A stretch of 7,505 nucleotides of DNA from Rhizobiaceae bacterium (GTDB lineage: Bacteria; Pseudomonadota; Alphaproteobacteria; Rhizobiales; Rhizobiaceae), in contig JAGWJK010000186.1 in NCBI GenBank assembly GCA_028865845.1, positions 1-7,505 of the forward strand, written 5' to 3'. The translations under genes and the position numbers were made by a program. Below, in pieces: positions 1 through 6,387 of this stretch. The notes under the pieces were generated by a model. It was given only the letters and a program-made list of their open reading frames with translations, made no database searches and was not told the origin of the DNA. Numbering within the stretch: position 1 is the stretch's first letter; each line of letters opens with the position of its first letter.

Positions 1-1122
1 AACATCGATCTCTACGAATGGCCGAACGAACTCCCAATGTACGGGCCGTTTGTTTTCCAGATCGAGCGCGAGTCGACGGAGAAGTTTTTTTGCTTCCAAA
101 TCCGTGGGCTTGTTCAGCAGATCGTCCCTGCCAATGAGCTCTTCAAGGCGTTCCGCCTGTTCGACGGCATCTCCACCCCGAGCGAAAATGCGTTGATTGT
201 CGAGGCTTACGATGCGACGGTAATTGCTGAAATCGAAGCTGGCCTTGACACGACTTACTTGCGTATCCGGGTTGACAAAGCAAGGATGCCGCCCCTGCAC
301 TCCGGTATCGATGACCGCCCAGGCGATGTTCGAGCAATCCACCTTGAACAGGTTTCTAGCGGCGTCGGCCTTCACCGCCGGCACTGACCTGGTCAGTGCC
401 ATGCTCACTTCGCGGTTCAACGATATCTGATAGATCAATGGCGACGGTCGAACATCTTCTTTTTTATGGGATGGCGCGGAGGCCGCCCGCAATAGCTGCA
501 GCATTCCGCTGGCAATGTCGTCGGCATTTTCCTTAATCAGGTCAGCATAGGATTTGTCATCCATGGTGGCTGGATCGCTGTCGGCTTGCGCCGTCATGCC
601 CCAGAGTATGATCGCGGAAAGCACGACGTAACGGTCCAGGGCGGAAATTGTATTCTCGACGCGGTTCGGTCGACGCGACGACGTCCCCCACCGGGCCAAC
701 ATTTGGCTAGCCGTTAGAATAATCATCATTAATGATTCCTCCGGCCAGTAGTCCAGATATCGCGTCCTATTCTCGTCCGTCCACTCTTTCCCCCACCAGC
801 TCGTCAGGGGAACGATCACCCGAAGGAGCTCGTCGAAGTTGACGGTCGCCGCGACGATTCCCTGGAGGTAAGCGATATCGGCCTTCTGTCTGCGGTCGCG
901 GTTTTTTCGATCGCGGGCGATACGCCCGTCCACCGCGACGGCCACAGAGCTGGACCCATGCTCTTTGTACGGGGTCAACAGGAGCTCTTGCGCGAGGTGA
1001 GGCTCGGCCGCGAACGCAATCCAGACGTCCCCGAGCACAGGTGAGTCCTGCAATTGCCGTCGATCACCCTCGGGGCCGAGCAATAAATGTTCAACAAGAC
1101 TTCTGGGGAAGGAAATCGGCAT
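1..1122 (-). CDS. S8 (subtilisin-like) serine peptidase, N-terminal 374 residues, runs off the left edge
   Basis: The minus strand is open from the ATG at 1122-1120 to base 1, giving 374 codons with no stop, so the C-terminal part lies outside the window. The subtilase Asp motif is clear: AVIDTGVQGRHPCF, catalytic Asp at residue 272. The His and Ser motifs are not in view; more than 100 residues follow the Asp without the usual HGT motif, so there is a long insertion between Asp and His. Residues 1-250 match no domain I recognise. They contain a short hydrophobic patch (about 165-176), too short for a convincing membrane helix, and no signal peptide, so a cytoplasmic enzyme is likely. The start lies 5 bases after the patatin stop and has only a weak ribosome site, suggesting translational coupling. 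The frame stays open about 35 codons upstream, but only with non-ATG starts inside patatin. Family assignment is firm; substrate and role are unknown. Confidence 0.9.
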   Translation of the reverse strand, partial: MPISFPRSLVEHLLLGPEGDRRQLQDSPVLGDVWIAFAAEPHLAQELLLTPYKEHGSSSVAVAVDGRIARDRKNRDRRQKADIAYLQGIVAATVNFDELLRVIVPLTSWWGKEWTDENRTRYLDYWPEESLMMIILTASQMLARWGTSSRRPNRVENTISALDRYVVLSAIILWGMTAQADSDPATMDDKSYADLIKENADDIASGMLQLLRAASAPSHKKEDVRPSPLIYQISLNREVSMALTRSVPAVKADAARNLFKVDCSNIAWAVIDTGVQGRHPCFVNPDTQVSRVKASFDFSNYRRIVSLDNQRIFARGGDAVEQAERLEELIGRDDLLNKPTDLEAKKLLRRLALDLENKRPVHWEFVRPFVEIDV

Positions 1123-1127
1123 TTTGG

Positions 1128-2285
1128 TCAAACCGTAGCATTGGGAAAAGGAAATGCTATCGCAGCGGACAAAGACGAGTTCACGTGCCGCCTGAGTGCC
1201 GCATCCGTTACCGCGTATCCCCAATTAATGAGACGTTCCTGCTGCAACGATGGCATCCGGCCAAGTCGTGTCGGAATTTCTGCAAGCGCAAGGGTCCGAT
1301 CACAGGGACAGGGTAACGTGTCATGGAGACTGTATTTGGATATGTTGGTCCGAATTCCCCAGTAGGCGCCGGATCGGTGGGTAGCATCCCCGTCTTCGGC
1401 CTGGAATGACCCCATCAACTGGCGCTTGCGTAGCGCGCGGACCTGATTGTCGACCAGATCTAAGACTCTGCGCGAGTGAAAGGCCCAGTTTAGCCACGGT
1501 CTGGCCTGCGGGCCCATCTTGCCTCCGCCGTCGCTGACAAGGATAGTTTTATACTGTTTCCACGCTGGCTCGAGACCGAGATTGTCGTAGACACCCCCGT
1601 CGGTCAGGATTGCATTCGTCGTAAACGGCTTACGCTGAAGCGTGTCGCCGGAACCCGGTGTGAACTGATTCTCACCAAGTTTCAGTGTGAATGGCGACAG
1701 AAACGGTGGAAATGCCGATGAAGCCGCGACTGCGTAGGAAAGCGGTATACCTGGTTTTTGGACCTCGCCCACCTTGTAATCCCGCATGTAGTCCTTGCGG
1801 AAGCGCCAGAGTGCTCCGGACTGTACGTTCGTGGAGTTGATCACGAAAACTGGCGCGTCGGGTAGTTCCTGCAGTGTCGCGTTATGCAGAAGGCGTTTGT
1901 CGTAAGCGTTGGCGACATGCCTGCCAACGCCTCCCGGAAGAAGGATTCCCAGCAAAACGGAAGGACTGTCGATGGTCTTGTCAGCCAGGGACCGCAACGG
2001 GGTCACTATTTCCCTTTGAAAGACATCGCGGTCCCAGTCCGACGACATGAGCGTATTCCACGACAACGCCAATTTTCCCGCGGTAATAGAGCCCCCAGAC
2101 ACACTTGAAATTTGCTTGACTGAGCGAAGTGTCCCGGTTTCGTGGAGACGCCACAACGCTCCAATATGGAAGAGCATGGCACGGTAGCCTCCACCGGATA
2201 GGCAAAGGGCGACCCCATCTTCCGGGAGGACTTGAGATGGTTCAGCGTCCTTTACCGGCTGCTTGTAATCCGCAGTTTCTCCCAT
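1128..2285 (-). CDS. patatin-like phospholipase
   Basis: A complete 385-residue patatin-family protein, predicted to be a lipid acyl hydrolase with a Ser-Asp dyad. The oxyanion-hole glycine loop is SGGGYRA (residues 30-36). The nucleophile elbow is SVSGGS with Ser63; the first Gly of the canonical GxSxG is Ser here. The second catalytic motif is DGGVYDNLG with Asp229. The region around residues 185-199 (AVAASSAFPPFLSPF) is also typical of patatins. There is no signal peptide or membrane segment, so it probably acts in the cytoplasm on the inner leaflet. The start is well supported: an in-frame stop lies about 15 codons upstream, this is the only ATG between, and a GGTGGGG ribosome site sits 4 bases before it. 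The S8 peptidase begins 5 bases downstream, so the two are almost certainly one transcript. Patatins serve as membrane-attacking effectors in some antiphage systems (for example CapV in CBASS); a similar role here is inference only, as no nucleotide cyclase is visible. Confidence 0.95.
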   Translation of the reverse strand: MGETADYKQPVKDAEPSQVLPEDGVALCLSGGGYRAMLFHIGALWRLHETGTLRSVKQISSVSGGSITAGKLALSWNTLMSSDWDRDVFQREIVTPLRSLADKTIDSPSVLLGILLPGGVGRHVANAYDKRLLHNATLQELPDAPVFVINSTNVQSGALWRFRKDYMRDYKVGEVQKPGIPLSYAVAASSAFPPFLSPFTLKLGENQFTPGSGDTLQRKPFTTNAILTDGGVYDNLGLEPAWKQYKTILVSDGGGKMGPQARPWLNWAFHSRRVLDLVDNQVRALRKRQLMGSFQAEDGDATHRSGAYWGIRTNISKYSLHDTLPCPCDRTLALAEIPTRLGRMPSLQQERLINWGYAVTDAALRRHVNSSLSAAIAFPFPNATV

Positions 2286-2289
2286 CTGA

Positions 2290-2296
2290 CCCCACC
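2290..2296 (-). promoter_or_regulatory. ribosome binding site of the patatin gene
   Basis: GGTGGGG on the minus strand, 4 bases before the ATG at 2285. With the in-frame stop shortly upstream it settles the start. Confidence 0.6.
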
Positions 2297-2343
2297 ACGA
2301 TGACGAACGACCTCACGCTACAGGAGCGATCACTCCAGTGCTT

Positions 2344-2373
2344 TCTATAGCGTCATGTTCTATCACTCTACAA
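2344..2373 (-). promoter_or_regulatory. possible sigma-70-type promoter for the patatin/peptidase unit
   Basis: On the minus strand TTGTAG (2373-2368) and TATAGA (2349-2344) are separated by 18 bases. Transcription would start near 2337, giving a leader of about 50 bases before the patatin ATG. The right half of a 6-base inverted repeat (ACGCTA 2315-2320, TAGCGT 2348-2353) overlaps the -10 region. Two copies of AAATGCTA (2381-2388 and 2416-2423) lie just upstream. This is a by-eye match to consensus only. Confidence 0.35.
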
Positions 2374-2500
2374 CCGTAGGAAATGCTACTTTAAATTTCA
2401 TCTCGCGCAATCGAAAAATGCTAGTTATTGGTTATGGCTTGGCTCCTTCCCTTTAAGAGAACGACATCATACTCGATGTTCTTGGAAGGGCGGGCCAGAA

Positions 2501-3004
2501 GGTGAGGAGCCTGAAATTGTAGGGTTATACGTCATCGGCGCGGACGGCATGCCATACCGGCTCGGCTTTGCCATCGGCAACGAGGCCACCGACCATGTGA
2601 TGGAAAAGAAAAACTATCTCTACCTTCCGCATTCCAAACTCAGATTCTGCTCCTTCGGGCCGGAACTGCTGACGGGTGAGCTGCCTTCGGCACTGCTGGG
2701 GGAGGTTCGGATTCGCCGTAACGGCGACGTCATCTGGTACAAGCCTTTCCCGACTGGAGAGGATAATATGAGCCATTCGATCGCTAACCTGGAATATCAC
2801 CATTTCAAGTACAATCAGTTCCTGCAGCCGGGGAACGTCCACGTGCAATTCATGGGAACCTCCGTCGCTTCCTTCGGTGATGGAGTAAAGACGGAGGATG
2901 GAGATGTCTTCGAGATCGAAGTTCCCGAGTTCGGAAAGCCCTTGATCAACGGCACTTTTCGCCAGCCGGTAAAAGTACGCCCTCTTGGCGTTGTTGCGCT
3001 CTAG
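2501..3004 (+). pseudogene. GguC/AraD1-type fumarylacetoacetate hydrolase family protein, 5'-truncated
   Basis: The frame ending at the TAG 3002-3004 encodes the C-terminal half of a GguC/AraD1-like protein of the FAH superfamily, whose relatives are usually about 330 residues. Recognisable blocks are YVIGADGMPYRLGFAIGNE, NYLYLPHSKLRFCSFGPELL, MSHSIANLEYHHFKY and GDVFEIEVPEFGKPL. Family-like sequence continues upstream of the first ATG (2549), through EPEIVGLYVIG, to about base 2501, and then stops abruptly. The ATG at 2549 has no ribosome site and lies inside a conserved block, so it is not a true start. The N-terminal half is missing, so the remnant (about 168 codons) is probably inactive. 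FAH-family enzymes of this type act on 2-keto-3-deoxy sugar acids or related compounds, which fits the dehydrogenase 18 bases downstream. A shortened protein starting at 2549 cannot be excluded. Confidence 0.85.
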
Positions 3005-3010
3005 TCGGAG

Positions 3011-3017
3011 AGGGAGG
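3011..3017 (+). promoter_or_regulatory. ribosome binding site that selects a TTG start
   Basis: A purine-rich stretch (GGAGAGGGAGGG, 3007-3018) precedes TTG at 3023-3025. AGGGAGG at 3011-3017 leaves a 5-base spacer. The nearby GTG at 3018-3020 is in another frame, and no in-frame ATG exists near the N-terminus. Confidence 0.6.
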
Positions 3018-3022
3018 GTGCG

Positions 3023-3973
3023 TTGCGGCCTGTCATAGCGTGCAATCTGGACGAGGATCAAATCGAGCGGCTGCGGCGGCACAACAGCGAGCCGATTCTT
3101 TTGCCTTATTCCAAGGACCGTTCAGTATGGGAGGTCCCCAAGGAGGCGGATCTCCTGTTCACCATTTTCAACGGCTGGCATTCCGCCCCGGCGGAGTCGC
3201 CGCGAGGCTGGCCTTATAATCTGAAATGGATCCAGGTCGTCGGCGCTGGCGTCGACATTTTTCCGAAATGGTTTTTCGACGCACCGCTCGTCACGACAGG
3301 CCGCGGCATCACCGCCGATGCAATCGCCGAATATGTGATCGCCGCAATCTTTGCCCACGAAAAGCAATTGTTCGATGCGCTTTTGGTGCGTTCGCCTCGG
3401 GATTGGACAAAGCGGACCTTGGGGTTCGTTTCCGGGAAAAAGCTCGGCTTGATCGGTCTGGGAGCGATCGGCGTCCGCACGGCGGCAAAGGCGCGAGCGC
3501 TCGGAATGAATGTCAGCTACGTGCGCCGCTCATCCGCCTCGCAATCGCCTGACGGCGGCCTCCAGGCATATCAATCGCTTCAGGAGATGATTGCCGAGAT
3601 CGATCATCTGGTCCTGGCCGTTCCACTGACACGAGACACCCGACGCATGCTTAACAGGGCGGCTCTTGCTCAGGCCAAGCCAGGGTTGCATATTATCAAT
3701 GTCTGTCGCGGCGAGGTCATCGATGACGATGCACTACTTGAAGCAATCGAGCGAAAGCAGGTGGCGGCGGCAACATTGGATGTTACCTCCCCGGAGCCCT
3801 TGCCTGAAGGACACCCGTTTTATCGTCATCCGTACATCCGTTTGACGCCGCATCTCTCCTACACATCCCAGGATATCGCGGATCGGATCGGTGACAGGCT
3901 GGCGGACAATCTTGACCGCTACCTTGCCGGGGAGCGGCTGAACGATGCCGTGGATATGTCGAGGGGCTACTAA
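3023..3973 (+). CDS. D-2-hydroxyacid dehydrogenase (probably NADP-preferring)
   Basis: A complete 316-residue member of the D-isomer-specific 2-hydroxyacid dehydrogenase family, which reduces 2-keto acids or oxidises D-2-hydroxyacids with NAD(P). The N-terminal substrate-binding domain precedes a Rossmann domain with GLGAIG (residues 145-150). The catalytic residues are present: Arg229 in NVCRGEV, Glu258 in SPEPLPEG and His277 in LTPHLSY. After the second beta strand the sequence reads VRRSS (Arg168-Arg169) without the usual acidic residue, a pattern that suggests NADP(H), as in GhrA-like glyoxylate/hydroxypyruvate reductases; this is inference. It starts at TTG behind a strong ribosome site, 18 bases after the FAH remnant, so it was probably the second gene of that operon. 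With the upstream gene truncated, what now transcribes it is unclear. The exact substrate cannot be read from the sequence. Confidence 0.95.
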   Translation: MRPVIACNLDEDQIERLRRHNSEPILLPYSKDRSVWEVPKEADLLFTIFNGWHSAPAESPRGWPYNLKWIQVVGAGVDIFPKWFFDAPLVTTGRGITADAIAEYVIAAIFAHEKQLFDALLVRSPRDWTKRTLGFVSGKKLGLIGLGAIGVRTAAKARALGMNVSYVRRSSASQSPDGGLQAYQSLQEMIAEIDHLVLAVPLTRDTRRMLNRAALAQAKPGLHIINVCRGEVIDDDALLEAIERKQVAAATLDVTSPEPLPEGHPFYRHPYIRLTPHLSYTSQDIADRIGDRLADNLDRYLAGERLNDAVDMSRGY

Positions 3974-4309
3974 AATCTGGTTTTCATCCCGGCAAATCTT
4001 GATCGGAACCATTCTCGAGACGTGTGTTGAAGCCTTCGAATTGATCCTGATGTCGCGCAGTATAAATGATACGCCAAGTCAAACAGGCTCTAGCTTGAGC
4101 TTTGTTGTATGCAGCGACTGAGGAATCTTTGCGTGTATTTTAACGGCATTGTCCCTCGTTAGCGTTTCGAATCGTCTTGCACAGCGCCGCATCGAGTTGT
4201 CTGCCGGGAACGCCTAAGTCCCTCAGAATGGTCATATGGTTGTTATCCAAAGCGTTGGACCGATCCTCGACCACGCTCTGGGACCTTGGGTGCAGAGTGA
4301 ACTGGTCCG
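3974..4309 (+). other. 336-base stretch without a recognisable gene
   Basis: I see no RNA gene, convincing terminator or protein family here. There is a near-palindrome GCTCTAGCTTGAGC at 4087-4100. A 31-codon minus-strand frame at 4140-4235 has no family resemblance. The last 70 bases may be further decayed sequence of the sugar-binding-protein remnant that follows. Confidence 0.5.
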
Positions 4310-4530
4310 CTTGCTGAAGGAGCGGCGAAGTCTAATCCGGACGGAAGGACATCAAGCTTGCACTCGTCGGCAATGGCATGAAGAATATCGTGAAGGAGGT
4401 ACTCGACGGTGACTCCATGACCCCGGTCGAGACGCCCCATGCGCCATCGATGATCAAGACGGCGATCTATATGACGGCTGCAAATCTTGTCGGCCAGGCG
4501 CCGGTGTGCGGAACCGTCAAGCTCCGTGCA
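4310..4530 (+). pseudogene. periplasmic sugar-binding protein (ABC transporter), C-terminal remnant
   Basis: Two frames joined by a frameshift read like the C-terminal part of a ribose/sugar-type periplasmic binding protein. The first gives LAEGAAKS (4310-4333). The second runs from about 4339 with [47 protein letters not shown] and GTVKLRA, ending at TGA 4531-4533. The pattern 'AEGA..A..-GRKDIKLALVGNG' followed by 'PSMI.TAI..' matches the segment near the hinge and C-terminus of that fold. There is no start codon, signal peptide or N-terminal lobe. The frameshift between the two segments equals loss of one base. The end of the frame overlaps the point where DJ-1/PfpI-like sequence begins in another frame, so the real C-terminus is also missing. 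The family call rests on recalled motif patterns and is only moderately sure; that the stretch is broken coding sequence is surer. Confidence 0.5.
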
Positions 4531-4965
4531 TGACTTCGAGGGCGATCAAACCTATACAGAGAAACTTGGTCACTATTTTACGATCAACAAGACGTTTTCG
4601 GAAGCGGAAGCCCAACGGAGCAGTACAACGCTGTTTACTGCGCCGGCGGGCGCGGACCGGAATTCATCGTACCGACAAGCGTATCCAGGCGATCGTCCGC
4701 CATTTTCATGAGAAGCAGACGCCGATCTTCATCTGCCATTGCGTACAAATACACGTCACGGTCGAAGGTGTTATACGCGGTAAGAAGGTCGGCCCGCTTG
4801 GTGCCTGCGAACCGGAAGTGACGCTCGCGGACGGCAGCTATATCGACCTTTCGCCAACGGAAGCTATGTCGATGGCACTATGGTTTTAGCCAAAGGTGGA
4901 CCGCGCTTGCTGGGTTCATCCGTGAATGTTTGAATGTGCATGGCACAGAGATACGTCACAGTTGA
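4517..4965 (+). pseudogene. DJ-1/PfpI family protein, 5'-truncated and frameshifted
   Basis: Successive frames reconstruct a DJ-1/PfpI-family protein. In order: [15 protein letters not shown] and HYFTINKTF (from 4520); [15 protein letters not shown] (4624-4668); [21 protein letters not shown] then ICHCVQI (4668 on); GVIRGKKVGPLGACEPEVTL, YIDLSPTEA; YVDGTMVLAKG (from 4865); WTALAGFIRECLNV to TGA at 4963-4965 (from 4897). Each of the four changes of frame is what loss of a single base would give. The nucleophile elbow has also changed: family members read TICHG, here ICHC, with one residue lost and Gly replaced by Cys after the catalytic Cys-His (Cys codon 4734-4736). The first 50 or so residues are absent. 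Family members include glyoxalase/deglycase-like and amidotransferase-like proteins. This copy cannot make the full protein unless the base losses are sequencing errors. Confidence 0.85.
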
Positions 4966-4972
4966 GCATGCG

Positions 4973-5005
4973 GGGACTGGCGCTCCTCGTCAGTCCCTTT
5001 GTTTT
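4973..5005 (+). terminator. rho-independent terminator after the DJ-1/PfpI remnant
   Basis: A perfect 7-bp stem, GGGACTG (4973-4979) and CAGTCCC (4991-4997), with an 11-base loop is followed by TTTGTTTT. It begins 7 bases after the reconstructed stop codon of the DJ-1 remnant and is probably the original end of that transcription unit. Confidence 0.8.
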
Positions 5006-5171
5006 CGTCGGAAAATGGTCGTTAAGTTAACCTCCGCTGATCCTCGACTCGAAGGTAGTGTCGTGTTGAACGATCATAGTTCGAAGGGTAAGCTTGGGGT
5101 GACGGATACAGGCCGGCACGGTAGCGCGCATCTAGGTGCTTCGATAGAATGTCTTGGAGCCGCTTTCGTCT

Positions 5172-5375
5172 TTAGATCGACCTGACGTTTTCAGCCTTTG
5201 ACTTTCCCGTCTTTCGGTCCTGACCGAGATCGTAGGATACCTTCTGGCCATCGCGCAGAAGCGTTGATCCTTGGACGGCGCTGACATGCACGAACACGTC
5301 CTGCCCTCCGTCATCAGGCGTTATGAAGCCGAAACCCTTGTCCTGATTGAAAAATTTGACGGCCCCGTTTGCCAT
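5172..5375 (-). CDS. cold-shock protein, CspA family
   Basis: A 67-residue single cold-shock domain, an OB fold that binds single-stranded RNA/DNA and can act as an RNA chaperone. The RNP1 motif is KGFGFI (residues 13-18) and RNP2 is VFVHV (27-31), with the usual start [10 protein letters not shown] and aromatic residues at 8, 9, 15, 17 and 28. The frame can be extended to an ATG at 5528, but the 51 extra residues are unlike any Csp. The ATG at 5375 has a GGAG ribosome site 6 bases upstream, so it is the likely start. The gene stands alone, opposite in direction to the degraded genes on both sides. No clear terminator follows its stop. Rhizobia usually carry several csp copies, so which one this is, and whether it is cold-induced, cannot be told. 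Confidence 0.95.
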   Translation of the reverse strand: MANGAVKFFNQDKGFGFITPDDGGQDVFVHVSAVQGSTLLRDGQKVSYDLGQDRKTGKSKAENVRSI

Positions 5376-5381
5376 TGCGCT

Positions 5382-5385
5382 CTCC
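5382..5385 (-). promoter_or_regulatory. ribosome binding site of the cold-shock gene
   Basis: GGAG on the minus strand with a 6-base spacer to the ATG at 5375. It chooses this start over the far upstream ATG at 5528. Confidence 0.65.
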
Positions 5386-5408
5386 AAGTTGAATTCGATG
5401 TGAAACGA

Positions 5409-5437
5409 TTCATAGCCGCCGAACGACGCGTCCGCAA
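5409..5437 (-). promoter_or_regulatory. possible promoter of the cold-shock gene
   Basis: On the minus strand TTGCGG (5437-5432) and TATGAA (5414-5409) are 17 bases apart. This would give a leader of about 30 bases, shorter than the long leader of E. coli cspA. It is a consensus match by eye only. Confidence 0.3.
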
Positions 5438-5613
5438 CTGCTACAAGAATGGCAGCTTCCACCATGATCAGCCGTCGCGGCAAGGCCGGTCCGCAATGGC
5501 GGGGTGAGTCAGTGAAGATCATCGGCAAATAGGCTAACGGTTGCAGCCGCGGCCAACGTCTGGCGGGAACCCGGCATCAGCTTGGATTTCCTTGGCTTCC
5601 TTCGACTAACGAG

Positions 5614-6342
5614 ATGCGGGCCAGTCACTCCAGCCGGGTTGGCGTTGCAGACGATTGCGCCTCAAACGACATCAGGCTTTCGGAATCAAGTTGCCGTGCA
5701 GGACCCCGCGGCGCGCGTAGCGGCAATCGGATCACGACGACCAGTCGGCATCGATATGCGCGGCAAAAGCGCGAATGGGACCGATGGCGGCTGCGCGGAC
5801 AAACACGGCAGCTAGCGGGCAGCACGGTCGGGGTCGTGGGATATGGTGCGATTGGCCGCGCGACAGCGGCGCTGGTGTTGAGTTTCGGCGCAAAGGTTCT
5901 CGTCTATGCGCGTCGGCCGCTGGAGCTTCCGCCCTCTTCAAGGCTTCAGCAGTGCGACAGCCTCGAGCAATTGTTTGACGCGGCATCTGTCGTCACCTTG
6001 CATGTGCCTTTGACGGCAGAAACGCGTGGCATGGTCGGCGAGGATCTGCTTGAGCGGCTCGGGCCGGAAGGGCTTCTCATCAATACCGCACGCGGCGCTA
6101 TCGTCAATGAAGGCGATCTTCAGCGCGTTCTCGCAGATGGACGCCTCCGGTTTGCAGCATTGGATGTCCTGGCAACAGAGCCGCCGGCGTCCGGAACCGC
6201 GTTGCTGTCTTTGCCCAACATATTGGTGACCCCCCATGTCGCCGGTGGTGGATTTGATGTCCTCCGCCAGAAGGCTGTGTTCGTGGCCGAGAACCTTCAA
6301 CATCATCAGGCCGGGCGGCCCGTCGAAGCCCAGGCGATCTGA
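5614..6342 (+). pseudogene. D-2-hydroxyacid dehydrogenase, N-terminal domain lost or scrambled
   Basis: The 242-codon frame contains a full Rossmann and C-terminal segment of a D-2-hydroxyacid dehydrogenase: GYGAIG (residues 76-81), catalytic Arg160 in NTARGAIV, Glu189 in LATEPPAS and His208 in VTPHVAGGG. Recognisable homology begins only around residue 57 (WDRWRLRGQTRQLAGSTVG). The first 55 or so residues resemble nothing in the family, and about 120-140 residues of substrate-binding domain would be expected. In another frame just upstream, GIKLPCRTP (about 5680-5706) and SICAAKARMGPMAAA (about 5750-5790) vaguely resemble the missing part, which would imply frameshift decay. Arg100-Arg101 after the second strand suggests NADP(H). 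Forty-five bases separate it from the lyase gene, so they formed one operon. It could still make a short protein, but without its substrate domain it is unlikely to be active. Confidence 0.8.
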
Positions 6343-6373
6343 GGCATTCACAGGGCCGTCGACACGACCCAAC

Positions 6374-6378
6374 AGGAG
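6374..6378 (+). promoter_or_regulatory. ribosome binding site of the HMGL-like gene
   Basis: AGGAG, 9 bases before the ATG at 6388, supports that start. Confidence 0.65.
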
Positions 6379-6387
6379 TTTGATATC

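Noticed and set aside
1150..1159. GGAAATGCTA, also present at 2379-2388
   Set aside because: Pairs of identical 10-mers are expected by chance in a window of this size.
2525..3082. A 185-codon open frame on the minus strand
   Set aside because: It is antisense to the FAH-family remnant and the start of the first dehydrogenase and has no recognisable domain.
4160..4180. TTCGAATC resembling a tRNA T-loop
   Set aside because: No flanking T stem, acceptor stem or anticodon arm could be built.
4140..4235. A 31-codon minus-strand frame
   Set aside because: No ribosome site, no family resemblance, and it lies in a stretch with no other coding signal.
5376..5528. N-terminal extension of the cold-shock protein by 51 residues
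   Set aside because: The extra part is unlike any cold-shock protein and the ATG at 5375 has a good ribosome site.
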